64,000 nucleotides of DNA, taken from assembly GCA_036924285.1 (NCBI GenBank), contig JAYKYS010000014.1, forward strand, positions 2,604,001 through 2,668,000. Reading direction: 5' to 3'. Both the position numbers and the translations under genes were made by a program. Below are positions 46,760 through 59,516 of the stretch, piece after piece (the first letter of the stretch is position 1; every line of letters begins with the position of its first letter). The notes under the pieces are model-generated. The model saw only the letters and a program-made list of their open reading frames with translations, was not told the DNA's origin and searched no databases. The DNA is from Asterella californica. Lineage: Eukaryota; Streptophyta; Marchantiopsida; Marchantiales; Aytoniaceae.

Positions 46760-47128
46760 TCATAATGTTACTTGCCCTCTTGTTTCCTCTGTTTCTTGCT
46801 GGTCCGTAAGAGCTACACGTCGCCAAGGGGTGAAGAGTGAGATTTGAAACCGCTGAAGAGGCAACCGATAGGAGGTGAAGAAATTAGGGCACCTAAGCGT
46901 GAGCGGAATGATGCAAGAAGGCGAAAAACCACTGCACACTTTGGATCTCATCTCATGCTCAGCGCTGGAGTTTCTGCGGACATGTTGCTTGATTTCTTCT
47001 ACCTGTTCCCTGAGGTAATATTTGTAGCGTACGAGCCTGTGCGAGGAAGTTTTCTTGTAGTAGGTGGATAGAATGGCGGTTTGATCAGATAAGGGTTTAC
47101 TAAAACTAGTGCTTCTCGAGATATTCAT
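46760..47128 (-). CDS. Possible small gene or exon, unrecognised
   Basis: The minus strand has an ATG at 47128 and an open frame of 122 codons. The first half is compositionally protein-like (RLVRYKYYLREQVEEIKQHV, a probable amphipathic helix). A GTGCCC donor-like site follows LTLR near 46890, so only 47128-46890 might be coding. No family is recognised. Further minus-strand coding-like sequence at 47.65-48.26 kb could belong to the same gene, but the join is not established. Confidence 0.3.
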   Translation of the reverse strand: MNISRSTSFSKPLSDQTAILSTYYKKTSSHRLVRYKYYLREQVEEIKQHVRRNSSAEHEMRSKVCSGFSPSCIIPLTLRCPNFFTSYRLPLQRFQISLFTPWRRVALTDQQETEETRGQVTL

Positions 47129-47644
47129 GGCTCATGAAGTCGTAACACATGCAAAGTTACTCGTCAACCGAACTTTGAAAAGACAACATCCTTTTTTGGG
47201 GGACAGATTCTTGTGAGATCCTTCGAAAGGGAGAAAAAATAGCTTTACCAATTTTTTTCCCAAATGAGACGCCAGTCATTTTCGTCATCCTCTACGGACA
47301 GCTCGAGACGGTTCTTAGTGCGGGGTTGTAATACAACAGTATCGTCAGCAAGATGAGTCTGAGAATTATCAGCATTTATTCCTTTGAAACGGCAGATTGT
47401 GCCTGCACAGTGCACACGTTCCGACCGACTTCTTCACAGTTGTCCACTGAATGTTTGATATTTGACAGTGTTGGTATCCTTACTATTTTGTCCACTCATC
47501 GTGTCATTCCTGGCACACATTTCAGATCATGAGGCTCTCAGTAGGCCGCAGGATACTTTGGCTGGGTTCTTGCTTGCCGCGTCCCGACGAATCAAACAGA
47601 TGTCGGTTTATGTTTAGACCTAAGCCCTAACCCGTAAACCCACC

Positions 47645-48259
47645 CTGGAGTAGTTGGAACGAGTATGAGCTCTTCCTCCGTGCGAGCTAACCATGGCCAT
47701 GACATTCTGAGAAGTACATTCTGAAAGAGTAAAAAATTTTGGTGCGACCCACGTCCGATAGTTCGTTGCCAGTGCTTTCAGGAAAAGGTCGACATGGAGT
47801 AGTTGGAACGAGCGCCGAGCTCTTCTTCAGTGCGAGCTACACAATGACGTCTTGAAAGTAGCGAAAGATTTTCATAGATTTGGTGACGCACATCAGATAG
47901 TTCGTTCCCAATGCAGGAAGGAAGGGGCATAAAACTTCCAACTGTCAAGTCGTCACCGACAGAGCTGCTGTTGATCAAGAGAATATGTTTCGCGATCCTT
48001 TTTGTTCGCATCTGCAAAAAGAACTATAAAAAGAAACGTTACGAAACGCCCAAGCGGCGAAGTCTAAACTTGCTGATGAACTTGTACTCTTACAAATAGC
48101 ATTTTGACTCCTTGATTGGGTTTTTGCAGACTTGACGAAGAAGAAGTAGGCTGATGACAGCAACTCTGTTTGGACAAAAAATTGTAGTGAGGTATTGAGC
48201 ACCCCTAGGCTTCCATCTCTGTCGAAAAGAGTTATTGTCTTCCTTTTAAGATCCAGCAT
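47645..48259 (-). pseudogene. Coding-like minus-strand region with a tandem-duplicated piece
   Basis: An exon-like frame after CTTTTTGCAG (48012) reads KRIAKHILLINSSSVGDD, then IGNELSDVRHQIYENLS and ARTEEELGARSNYS, and stops near 47778. Directly after it the plus-strand interval 47645-47785 repeats the same DNA (STGNELSDV, ARTEEEL), with frame breaks. An upstream frame (48259-47975) starts MLDLKRKTITLFDRDG. The family is unknown. Confidence 0.4.
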
Positions 48260-50094
48260 GCACAGTCTTCGAGTTTACAACTGACTTAATTAATCTTGTA
48301 TGTAAGGGGATAAATCACAAGCAAGCGTAAAATAGCAGCAATTCGATTCACTCAACGTCTATCAGCTGCATAACCTTTCATCGATCAATAAAATAATAAC
48401 TGTAACGTGTTTTATAATAAACAAGAACCCCCTATGCTGAGTTTCATGACAAGTTGAACACAACACTCTTTACAAGATTTGGCTACCATACAGCCAATGG
48501 CTTGATTTCCACATTTGATTGTGTTGGACCCTTTCTTCCTTCCTCCGTCCATGTTTCCTGACCTCGTGCATGATGCACCTTTCGCTGCTGGCTCCCAATC
48601 CATACGTTAACTTACATCATTTCATCCCATGATAGTGGACAGTTCATTCGACTCTGCTCCTCTCACTTATCGTGTTGGTACACGAGAACCTTCTGCCCCA
48701 CCAGTTGTAGGATTTTGACTGCTGACCAATACGGATGTCCGTTCTCACTTCAGGCAGAAGGACACGATAAACGATGACTCATATTTTGACCGAACGTGAT
48801 AGGTGTCTACATACTGCAAATAGTAGAGCCTTCATGGGAAGCATGGAGTTCCTTGAGATGAAGAGGGTCTCCTCCTGAGGTGCGTCGCAAAGATCGATAT
48901 GTTGCAACCTAGTCCGTCTAATACGTGGACCTACGGTGCTCTTCAAGTACAATCGTGCAGGTATACAATATGCATGCTAAGATCAACTTTTGTTGGCTTT
49001 TGTTATCGGAAATATGTAATTGTTATATAAATTCTATACTAAACTGTTACAGAAAATAAAATTTATCTATAATAGTAAATGATAATGGTACTGTACCTAG
49101 AGTTGTAAGACGATCCGGCCTAACCCATAAAGCAGGCACGGACAGATTTGCTTCCAAAATTACAAGTGAGTGAGGATGCTAACAAAGACATATGAATTTA
49201 ATCTAAACATCGGTTTATTATCTTTGCATATTAACCCGTCCATCATAGGTAAGTGTTGTGTGGAAATTTTATAACTAAGTTGTTAAATAATGTAAATTTA
49301 TTTATAAATGTTAAATAATAACCGTAACTAGAGTTGTGAGATGGTCTAAACATCATTTATAGACATACGTGTAGGAAGTTGGTAATAAAATAGATACGGT
49401 TATGAAACTACAGATGCAAAAGGCTAAAAGAACACATGATAACCTAGTTCAGACATTAATCCTTACCTACCTTTTCTTACCGGGAGGGTTAGGTTATAAA
49501 GGAAGTCTCTGCATATCATATTCAGCTGGGAGGAGGTGAATCTTAGATGCATCGAAAACTCCATTCTACAAGTGCAATGAAGCACCATCATCACTGCAGT
49601 GAATGGAGTATACTACCGTACACCGAGAAGTAGAAAGAGTGGAGGAATGGAGGTAAGTCTTCTACCACAAAAACTTGAAATGGTGCCAAAGAATATACAT
49701 CCAAACTTCCCTTTTGGTTCAGGGAAGGAAAAAGACAATCTTTGGTTTAGTGAAAGAAATCGTCAAAAATGGTTGGCTATCAACTATTATGTTCTTGAAA
49801 ATTATATTCCTGCAGACTACAATTCTGTACGTGAAGTGATTAATAGACAGACTAAGAATAAAAGATGAATAGAAGAAGTTACCTTCCGAAAAACATCAAA
49901 AAGATAAAAGACTAAATTGTCCAGATGACTAAATTTAAACTTCTCAACTTACTAAGCTTGTTTTCACAGAATTGGGCACCTGGGTGTTGACAACTATAAA
50001 ACTGTAAATACAATGAACAGAGCGTATGCTTGGCTTCAATAAAACTTCTTCACTATGTCAGTAAACAGTATTCAATTCATGTGTCTTTTATTAA
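48260..50094. other. AT-rich gene-poor DNA
   Basis: Includes a weak relative of the CCTAACCCTTCC hairpin at 49460-49500 and a plus ORF at 49599-49868 (89 codons) without recognisable domain. Confidence 0.45.
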
Positions 50095-50128
50095 TGCACT
50101 AATCCTTCCAACAGGAAGGGTTAGTGCA
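50095..50128. repeat. Dispersed hairpin element
   Basis: TGCACTAATCCTTCC (50095-50109) pairs with 50114-50128 (one mismatch), loop AACA. It shares the (C/A)CCTTCC...GGAAGGGTTAG core with 43988 and 36159. Confidence 0.85.
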
Positions 50129-53100
50129 TCAATTAAAGGGCATATGAGAAGACGGCCTCCTCCGAACACAGACAATGAATCAGATGCAACAAGCTGAAAA
50201 TGGACGGGTGGCTTGCTTCTCCTCAAAACGTACCTATTATTCATACACTGGCTACAAGAGCTTATATTAATATCTACATATGATGGTGTGGACATTCAAT
50301 CGACTTACATGCTTTTAGAAGTGAGCATCAGTGATATATATATGGATGAGAAATATATTCACCTCCTCCATCTTCAGATGAGGAGGTAAGTATACATAGT
50401 TTTCATTTTTTATATTTTTTATTAAAAATATTAGATAATAATTAAACTGATTATTTATTTATATTATTTTCATCAACACAAATGGTCATACTCGTAATTT
50501 TTGAAACATATGAATTGATTTTTCCTTTATGGGTCATGCTTAGATCTTTCTGCATCTCCATGTCCAACTAGCATTATACTTTTAGTGGTAACTTTATTTT
50601 TTCAGTTAACCATCACTTTAGTATAAAATTTTTATTATCTTTTCCCGCTAATAACAAGCGGACCATAATTCCCTGGAAGTCCATCTTGCATGAGTATATT
50701 CACACATAAAATGATCAACTACATGCTTCATATTTGATTCATGAATTCGAACTGGAATGGTATCTTCATGGAGAACAATGATATCATGTGATGTCTAGCT
50801 AGTACTCATGTACATGAGGCATGTATAATATCATCCTCTTCCGAGTTCGGAAGAAGAAGAATATGCATGTGATTTAATTTATTATCTAATTTTTTAGTTA
50901 AAAAAATTAAAAAAAAATTTTTAATTTAATTTTTAATTTTTAATTTTCATCCTCTTGGATATATATATTTTTGGAAGCGTATTATAGTTTTCTTTCCTTA
51001 TGGGTTATGTATCGTATCCAGGTTGACCTAACATTTAATATTTATATACAAATATTTCAATATACTTTTAAGATTTAATATAAAATTTATTTATCATCCA
51101 TTCATTTAAATATTTCCCGAATACAGCAAAGGGACAACTGTTCCCAATGCATATTCACTGCATCGTAGAAATTATGAGACATAACGGAGCTCAACAGTAC
51201 CTAGTGACACACTCCAGTCGCTCTTTCCTATATTTTCCTCTTTCGGTGTCATTTCTGTATTTTCGTCCTTTTCTCTAAGAGTCGTTTCCCTTGGACTGTC
51301 AGGGACTGAGATTTCTCACTGAATGGGCTTTGCTTCGGGAGTTATAGTCTACTATGGTTATGTCCTCAAGCAAGCACTTGCAACGCACAATTTCTCTATT
51401 TTTTATACTCTCTCAACATTCTAGTTTCATACTCCAAGAAGGTTCTCCAAGATTGTGAAATATAATGCTACCTAATCAACTGAAAATTTTCCAGTAGACA
51501 ATTTCATATGCATGCTTCCTAAGCTTTCCACTGGAGATACAGAAAATTAAAAGCAAGAAGAAAATATGGACAGAGGAGGAATCGAGATGAGAGGAATAAG
51601 ACTTGGTTTGTGGAAGAGAAAAAACTTTTTCCTTTTTGTTATAAAAATTAACTATAAACGTTAAGTTCAAATCTCACGTAAAGTAATATAAACTATGACT
51701 CGTATGATTACATCGTTCTCATACTAACGTTCTTGCAAATAAATTCTAGTTGTCACTCTCAACATAACATCACTCTATACTTCATTGCTCTCAAGGTCTC
51801 AAACGTTCACTTTACTCATAAGATATAAATCATGAAAGTCCCGTCCACTCTCACATCTCTTCTTTGTATATTCCACAACTTCTTATCGTGATAACATCCA
51901 ATGCGTTATATTACTTCACGATAAATACATCATCTAGAAAATAAAACCACTAAAGTATACTAAAGTCTAAAAATAGTACAACTATTACTTGTACACTTTA
52001 TTAAAGTAAGAGATTTTTTAGCTTAGTTTTCCAAGATGTTGACTTTTCCATCTTATTCAATAAGAATACAGTAACAGACTAACTTGAGCAAGAAAAGAAG
52101 CATCTTTTAGGTATTTCTGTATGACTTCTTTTATGTATCAGATCAAAGATGATCAACAAAGTAAACATGTTTTTGGAGAGCATATTTAAAATTGTGCACT
52201 TTTCACATAGTATAATAATTAAATCTTTAGTAGTTTGTTCAGTTTAGTTATAATTATCTCAACTAGTTATGACTAACTTCGATAGCTCTAGATTCAGATC
52301 TTCTAACTAGAGTAACTTACAATATCATCATACATAGCTAATGTAACACCAAGAAACACACAGTTACTAAAATACTTGTAGTGTGATAGGAAAGTAAACA
52401 GCTAGAGGTACCTTGTATTACCCTTGCATCCATTGATGTAATTCTCGTGGATTCCCAGCGCCTGGAAGTTTGATAGATGCACTTTTTAGAGGTTCTTAAA
52501 TCCATACTCGTACATTGTACTTTCTAGAAGATCGCACATTGGACAAGTTTTCACACAACATAATTAATAATGTATAATAATATAGTAAAATCTTATATCT
52601 AAATCATAGTTTTAAATATAATAATATTCAGTAACCAACCGCTCCGTTTCATAACTGCTTTGAAGTATGAAACTGATTAGCGATTTAGATAGATTTACTT
52701 CCTCCACCTCCTAGAAGAAATGATGAACTCGATCCACCCCCTCTTAGTGGATAGTTACTTTATCAACCTCTTGAATGACAATTGACCGTTCTCCAAGTCG
52801 ATCCGGAAAGAAAACTCCCAATTACTGTTCGTCCAAGCTAACTTTTACTTTCAGCGGAGTGGTGAATGGAAAAAATAATTTATCTCTATCATAGTACAAA
52901 ACAATCAATCTTTCTTCATTGAGGTCAGCATGTATCGCTCTTGAGAAAGAAATAACTGCACCTTGCAAATGTTCACTATACACCTCAATGAATTGTGTAG
53001 TAAACATCATGGCACTAAACCTGACATGTAGGTCTAACAAGGTATGGTAACTTGGAGGCCTTTCTGCTGCTGATGCAAGAATGAACCAAGGAAATAAACC

Positions 53101-55890
53101 ATAGATGGAGCGGATAGAGTCCATCATTTTTCTGGGATAGAGCAAGTAAACGTCTGCACTTCGCTTCAGGATTTGAAGTCCTGAAGTACATAAGAGCTAG
53201 ACTACTCATCTGAGATAGAGTTCTTCAAATAAACTTTTCAGATATTTGTTCATTTAACTCGAATAGTTAGGCACATCATACTATTCGAATTCTTCTTGCA
53301 GTTAAACCTCTTGAATAGTGAGTTCTGCGAAATGGAGTTCCAAAAGCAATACTCTCTTTCCCAAAATTTAGCTTGCTTGAACATAGTCTCCGAGAACTCA
53401 ACCATTCTTTACAGTTATGGAAAGAAACAGAAACAAGTTGAAACCTTTATTTCTAAAGCTGTAGTATTAGATGCTGCAAGCACCTGCACGCACCTCAGAA
53501 TTATGTACCCACCTCCATGCACCTCGGAATTACGGGACGATACAAATGTAACCGGTTTACCGTTCTCTTACATTACCGTAATGTCTATAGAAAGCACCTT
53601 TCAGATAGTTTGCCATAGCGAGAAAGTCGTCCGTAAGGAGTAACGAAAACGCTAATTGTACCCATGGAAACGCAACTCACGCCCCAAATTGCAAGGATGC
53701 GAATGGAACTTTTCTCACGAAATCAGGACTGGTCTTGAATCTTGCACCGCGCGGTCAGCTCTAAACTGATTGTATCGTTACGGTTCCACCGCACGTAGCA
53801 GTGCGATGTTTGAAGCAATCAGCGCAGGGCATACGGGACGCAGTTCACTCCCACCTTCCCTGCGTCAGAGCGAATTCATAAAGGCTTTCTCCATTATAAA
53901 AGTCATCAGGTTCTTACCGTCTGGACTCTTGAATCTCACGAAGGTTAATATTCACAAATTCGCGTTGTGAAGAGCGGTGCCCGCTGCTGCTCCGGTGGGA
54001 AAGAGCAGGAACTCTGAACTCGAGGCGTCGATGGAAACGCTGCAGATATTCGATGGAATTGTGCGGACAGTCTATTGCTTTCGAACTTCTTTTGACCCTG
54101 AGTGAGGGTTAGAGGCTAATCGGAGTTACTTGGAATATCAACCGGAGGTCTTTTGGAAAAGGTACTGAAGTTTACTCAGCTGGATCATTGCCCGGATACC
54201 GATACCGACAAATTACTCTTTAGTTTTGAGAAGTAAAACCGGATACCGATCGATAAACCGGTTATTGCTTTTTACAGTGGGATATTTACCGGTAGCTGAC
54301 CCTGACCCGCTCGAAGTTGACGGTGCTCCGGCTCTGGTGTGAAGCAGGGTCAAGCCTATGCACATGTAACACCCTGCAAAACGTGTACGAATCCCTTCTC
54401 GCCCACCTGTAAATCATGGAGTCTAAGGAGTCTTCCTGTGACGAACTCGACCCAATTATAGCTCACCTACACTCTTTACGTCATGACAGCATTCGCTCAG
54501 GGAACAGAGAAAGTCATGAGGGTTTCGTGCGCATTAGACCCACAGATGGCTCGATAGCTCAGATATGTAGAGCAAGGACCTATTTATAATTCTGGCCCCT
54601 GCAAAACCTGCCGTCCAAACAATCTGCCCCTTCGGCAACCTACAGAGCAGATATCTTGAAAGAGAGTGAGAGAGACAAAAAATCGCTCGCTCGACGGGCG
54701 ACGCGCTGAGAGGGCAGTACGAGAGTCTCAAAACCCAGGAGTTGGACGAATATTCTTTACCTGGCCATCCATTCCTCACGTAAACCAGACCGTCGAAGAG
54801 TATAACATCCCCTCCTCCCTGTCAGCTTCTGAACTTCGGCACGTGTTCCAGCCTGTGGGCATTACTCACCTGACGCCACCTTCCTTCGACCACCACGTAA
54901 TTCTCGGCAGGTCCAGACTAGTGTCGCTAGTCTACGCAGACCACAGATATAATGCTGGCCAGCAAACTGATGGCAAGCCTCTGTAAGCTACGTGCTGTGG
55001 CAGGGGGAACTTTGCACCTTGACCTTGCAGCTTTTCCAGTCTTTTAGATCACTGGTACTGACAACGGAGTTTCAAAAGGCTTCGGTTCCAGCAGCCTCCC
55101 TACTTCATCCCCAACAGATCCCGTCCGGCTTACAAGGTACAGGTGGAGACATCGATGGCTAGATGACTCGGATCCCAAGCACTCGACCAGCAACCGTGGT
55201 CACAGCACTGCATCGTTGGAGGGAACACCTTCATCACGCAGGGAAAAGGCTTCTGTCAAACGCCATACTCGGTGTAACGCGCACGCAACTCCATTGCACA
55301 ATTACGCGACACCAGACTTTCCTCCCTGTGCGAGAGATAACCAATTTGATGGAGCCTCCAAAACAACAGTCTTGGTCCTGAAAGTGAGGCGTACACTCTT
55401 GCCCTTGATATCACCGAAGACGACCCACGAGTGTCACAAGGATAGGGTAAGGCAAAATCCAAACAGGAACACGATTCCGCGTGGAGATGATTACAGAAGC
55501 TAGTAGAAGCGAAGAGTAAGTGATATGCACCGAAGTTGTGGCGAAGTAAGAAGGGTCCATATGACAGCTCTAAACTTAGAGATTGAGTGGGCACGTAACC
55601 AAGTTATGCGGTAGAGCGCTAAGAAGATGTTTGATAAAACAACTGACATCTTCAAGAACGATGAGAATCACCACCACTTTAAGAGCTGCAAAAGCTACTT
55701 GAATAGGTGCATAACGGGAGACCTATGCTAACACAAAACGCTCGGATAGATCCCCCTTCCGCGTGTTTGGACCAGGGCTGTACATACCGTGAAGTAGGCA
55801 AGAAAATTACATACAAAGACCCAGCATATACCATATAGTCCTTCCATGGCTGCGCACTGCGTGAGATCATAACCTTCAACCTCCCACCGA
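50129..55890. other. Gene-poor region
   Basis: AT-rich to 53.2 kb. The minus ORF 52822-53145 (107 codons, with FIEVYSEHLQGAVISFSRAI) looks protein-like but has no recognised family and no clear exon borders. From 53.6 to 55.9 kb base composition is more balanced, with ORFs on both strands and no motifs. CCTCTTCCGAGTTCGG plus GAATATGCAT at 50838-50873 is a repeat of the motif at 44.05 kb. Confidence 0.4.
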
Positions 55891-58800
55891 TCACCTCTCC
55901 CAGTTGCTCCAGTTTCTGGCTCTACTGTGCGCTTGTTCATACAGTCGACTAGAGGATCGAATACTTCTGCCTGCTGTATCGTCTTCTCTCCTGACATGCG
56001 ATTCCGAGGGTCCACTGTGAACCTTTTCGGTTTCTCTCCAATTCCTGGAACTACTTTTAGCATAGTAGTCCTCACCCCGTCCATCATACGTGCGAGGTAC
56101 ATTGTTACTCTGTCTATAGTCATCGTAGTCACCGCACGGAATATTTTTCGAAACTCCTTCGACTCCACCTTCATAGGCTTGTGAGGATCGCCTGTAACTC
56201 CTGTCCAAACCTTCGCGGTGCCTGGATCTACCTCGGCCCCTCTGAGGATCAAAAGTCTGGGGATTCTTATCATCGACGGAATCTCGGAGTCTACCTCGGT
56301 TATACCCTTCATGGTATGGGAGAGGTGGTCGGGCATAAGATCGGTCAAAATCGTCATGCTCCCTTGCCCCAACTCTACGCAGAGCTTCATATTCCCTACT
56401 GTAAGGAGTCTCAAAAGATCTCGGTCCGGCTCTAAGAGGGAACTCGGGGTCTCTAAGTGTTTCCCTGTACACGGGTTCCCGATCCCTTTGCCTTCCTCTA
56501 TCGACAAGTTTATCTCTCTGTACAACATCACGATCTCTAGACCTTCCTTTATGGGGGCTTGAACCTTTGTGCGAAGATCTGCTATCTCTGGACCGTCCCC
56601 TTCTGATGTTATCTTCTAACTGCTTGTTGGCTCCAGCCTGCACCCGAGATCTGGAGTTGACGTCCATGTAGGGAGGTACTGGTCGTTCAGCACTAAGCCG
56701 AAGAGGGTGATTAGCACTGGAAACCCGATGTCTGACGTCAACAACTGGAGAATCCCATCCACGGTCGCGTCCTTGCCGTTCCCCACTGCCACCCCATTTG
56801 CTCCCACCCCATTTGCTTCGCATGGCAGATTCAATTACGCCTAAGCGACCTTGATACTGCTGTTGCGGATCCAGACCTGGACTGACCCACTGGTTGCCAC
56901 TGACGTTTCGTTGGTTATGGTTTTTCGGGAAATCAAGGCCCCCTTTCCTCCACTGCCCGTCCACAGAAATGATTGAGGTGCGCCTCCCAGCATTGGGATA
57001 ATTTCGCCGAAGTCCCCCATCAGTATGATCCCTGCGTTGAGACTGCGCACGAACCTGTCCATCCCTGTGGATTGGTTGTCTACCACAAGACCTGTCCTGA
57101 GCACTAGGAGCATCTCTGTACGTCTGTGAGTCCCCAAATCTAGGTGGTCTGCCTAGAATTCCATCAGCAACAGGTTGACTGGTAGTCCCAAGGGAATCTC
57201 TCTCACATGCATTGTTTTGCGAAGCGTCTACAGCCCTGCTCAATCTCTCGGCGAAGTCCTGAGGAGACTGGATATCGGCGGCAGACTGTTCCAAACTTTC
57301 TTCCGCGGTACTTCCAAATCTTCTTTTACCTCTCCGTCGCTGCGACGTGGCAAAGACGTCAGAATCAGGTAAGGCTATGATAGTGTCACCAGCAGTGTTG
57401 GTTACCGCAACGACTTTTTCCGCTGGCTTCGGCGAGGCGGGAGGCCCGACAATCTCTGCGGTGTCCATGACTGAACTGAAAAATCGATAATGCTCATGAC
57501 CGCGAGCGAGCCTAGGCACGCCAAAGGGATTTTTCTCGATATACACCCGGACATCAGCAGTACTGACAAGCCCTTCCAGAAACTTGCGGAGTGCCCCAAC
57601 TGCACAAGAAAGTCCAAAAACGTATCTGTCAGAATTGCACCGTAGCTACTTTAGCTTCTCAAATACTGACAAGAAGTTCCCCAGAAATTTAAGATGGAGT
57701 ATCTTACAAGGTGATCCTGCAAGTGCACAACTGGCATGTCCTTCCCTACAGCCAATGAGTCACCTCATCTTTATACCTCTCACCATGAAGAAATAACGTG
57801 TGACGGCGATAAACTGGAACCAAATCTTGAAGAACTACTCTGTTTAACTAAAGACCTGACCAAATAAATAAAGCAGAAATAAACCTGTACCGAGATAATT
57901 GTCCTCTGGATCTGTCGCCTTGTAAGTTTCTGGAAAGATTCCTGTGTGTGGCTATTTAGATGAGCAAAGTAAACACCCGTCAGGATAAGTGCTCGTTACG
58001 CAAAGAACATCGGGTTTCAATCTCAGGAGTATCGTAAGGGATCCACAAGTTAAACCCAATTGGGCATTAGAAGATAAAACTGTACATTTCGGTCTACGTG
58101 GATTGCAGCGCAATCTAAGAACTACCCACATACACATAAGGTAGCTCGTGAATGTAGAACCCAGAGAAGCAACAAGAAGAATGAACAGGTGAATGTACGC
58201 TAAATTTTTTACTCCTTGAGGCGAAAGATATTACCTGTGGACAGAAAGTTGGAATGTGTAGCAAAACAGCACTTCTAATAACACGGGCCCCTGGTATGGA
58301 AGAACAACATAGATGCCTGTACTTGATGGAGTGCAAGCTGATCTATGCGTATGACCCTTCTAAAGCATCAGAAAATCCTTCCAAAGTCTCGAACGTCAAG
58401 ACGAAGCTGTATACTGAAAAGGAGGAAAGGTACTCACAGGATTTCTCAGAGCCTTGTACGGGGAATCATCGATCAGAACTGTGTTCGAAGGACCGAAATC
58501 TCCTTTCTCCCATGGAAGATCAGGGTCACTTTTATCCCATAGTTTAGATAACTCTTTTAGAAATACAGGCTTGTGATCATTCTCTGGATGCTTGAGCTTC
58601 GTGTCTGTACAGTGCGTCTGATGCTGCAAAGCGAATATATAAGAAAATGAGTCTTTCGATGTGGAGGAGGAAGAGTGAAACTTCTAGCAGAAGAACTGGG
58701 ACTAACACACCCACATATCCCACCATCTGGCCCAATTAGGCAGTCCTCTTTCATCTGTACTTCGTATCTTACCCAAATGAAGGCCAACTTGTACTTGGAT

Positions 58801-59516
58801 TCCTTGAATATGAACTCCACAAGAGAAACTACATTGTGTCTGCGATGACAAATTCACAGCTTGAGTACTAACTCCAGAGGAGTGTAAAAAACCCTTGCCC
58901 AGTTAACAACGAGTGCAACTCTGCCATGCGCTTGCAAAATACTGTTAAAGAAACAGAGGAGAAAAATATCGACTTACTGACGCGCCGACGACCAGACACC
59001 TACGACGAAGTTCTCCAGACAAAACTTCACGAATTCCTCGCAACCATTTCTTTTGTACACTGTAAACAAAGCGAAGAACCCACCATCATTCGCCCTGATG
59101 TGTAGTACAAACAACACCTTCATGATTCCACTGCCTCAGAAGAAAAACAGTACTAGAGCCACAAATAAACCTATCGACAGCACGCACGGCTTTGGTCATA
59201 GACCTTAAGACGAGACCATGATACTGATGTCGACGTGAATCCTGCAAAGATTTCTAATCGGGTGCAACCCCAGCCACCTATACGAATTGTTCACAAGCTC
59301 CTTGGGCTGCTTGTCCAAGGAACTTGAGCCGGTAGATCCATCATTCTCATAAGAAAGCCTCGCAGCCAGAATCGATGAGAGAAGACAATCAATACCGTAA
59401 AACCTATTAACTTTCGCGTCGTGAAGGCGATCCGGACGTTGCTCAGCTTGAAAGTACGTATCTATAAGCAGCCCGTTTACATCCAGAACCAATAACTTCT
59501 TTCCAGCGGCCACCAT
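55891..59516 (-). CDS. FCP1-like HAD-domain protein with long Arg/Ser-rich C-terminal tail
   Basis: Exons read from splice sites: 59516-59396, 59059-58978, 58839-58773, 58623-58438, 57941-57891, a candidate 9-nt exon 57716-57708, and 57599-55891. The FCP1 domain order is complete: KKLLVLDVNGLLID, VYKRNGCEEFVKFCLENF with VGVWSSAR, KYKLAFIW joined to HQTHCTDT, KPVFLKELSKLWDK, PWEKG, NTVLIDDSPYKALRNP, IFPETYKATDPEDNYL, then GALRKFLEGL and RVYIEKNPFG. The last exon adds about 550 residues rich in Arg, Ser, Asp and Gly (RGRSRDSRSS; SKWGGSKWGGS), ending NWSNWER, suggesting a nuclear RNA-linked role. Motif I is DVN, so the second catalytic Asp is Asn, as I recall for a plant subfamily; activity is uncertain. 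Between 58438 and 57941 the phase does not match, so a small exon is missing from my model. The start ATG at 59516 has a good context and directly precedes motif I. Confidence 0.85.

Noticed and set aside
55728..56531. Minus-strand ORF of 267 codons in another frame of the RS-rich exon
   Set aside because: The RS-rich frame joins in phase to the FCP1 domain through the acceptor at 57600; this one does not.
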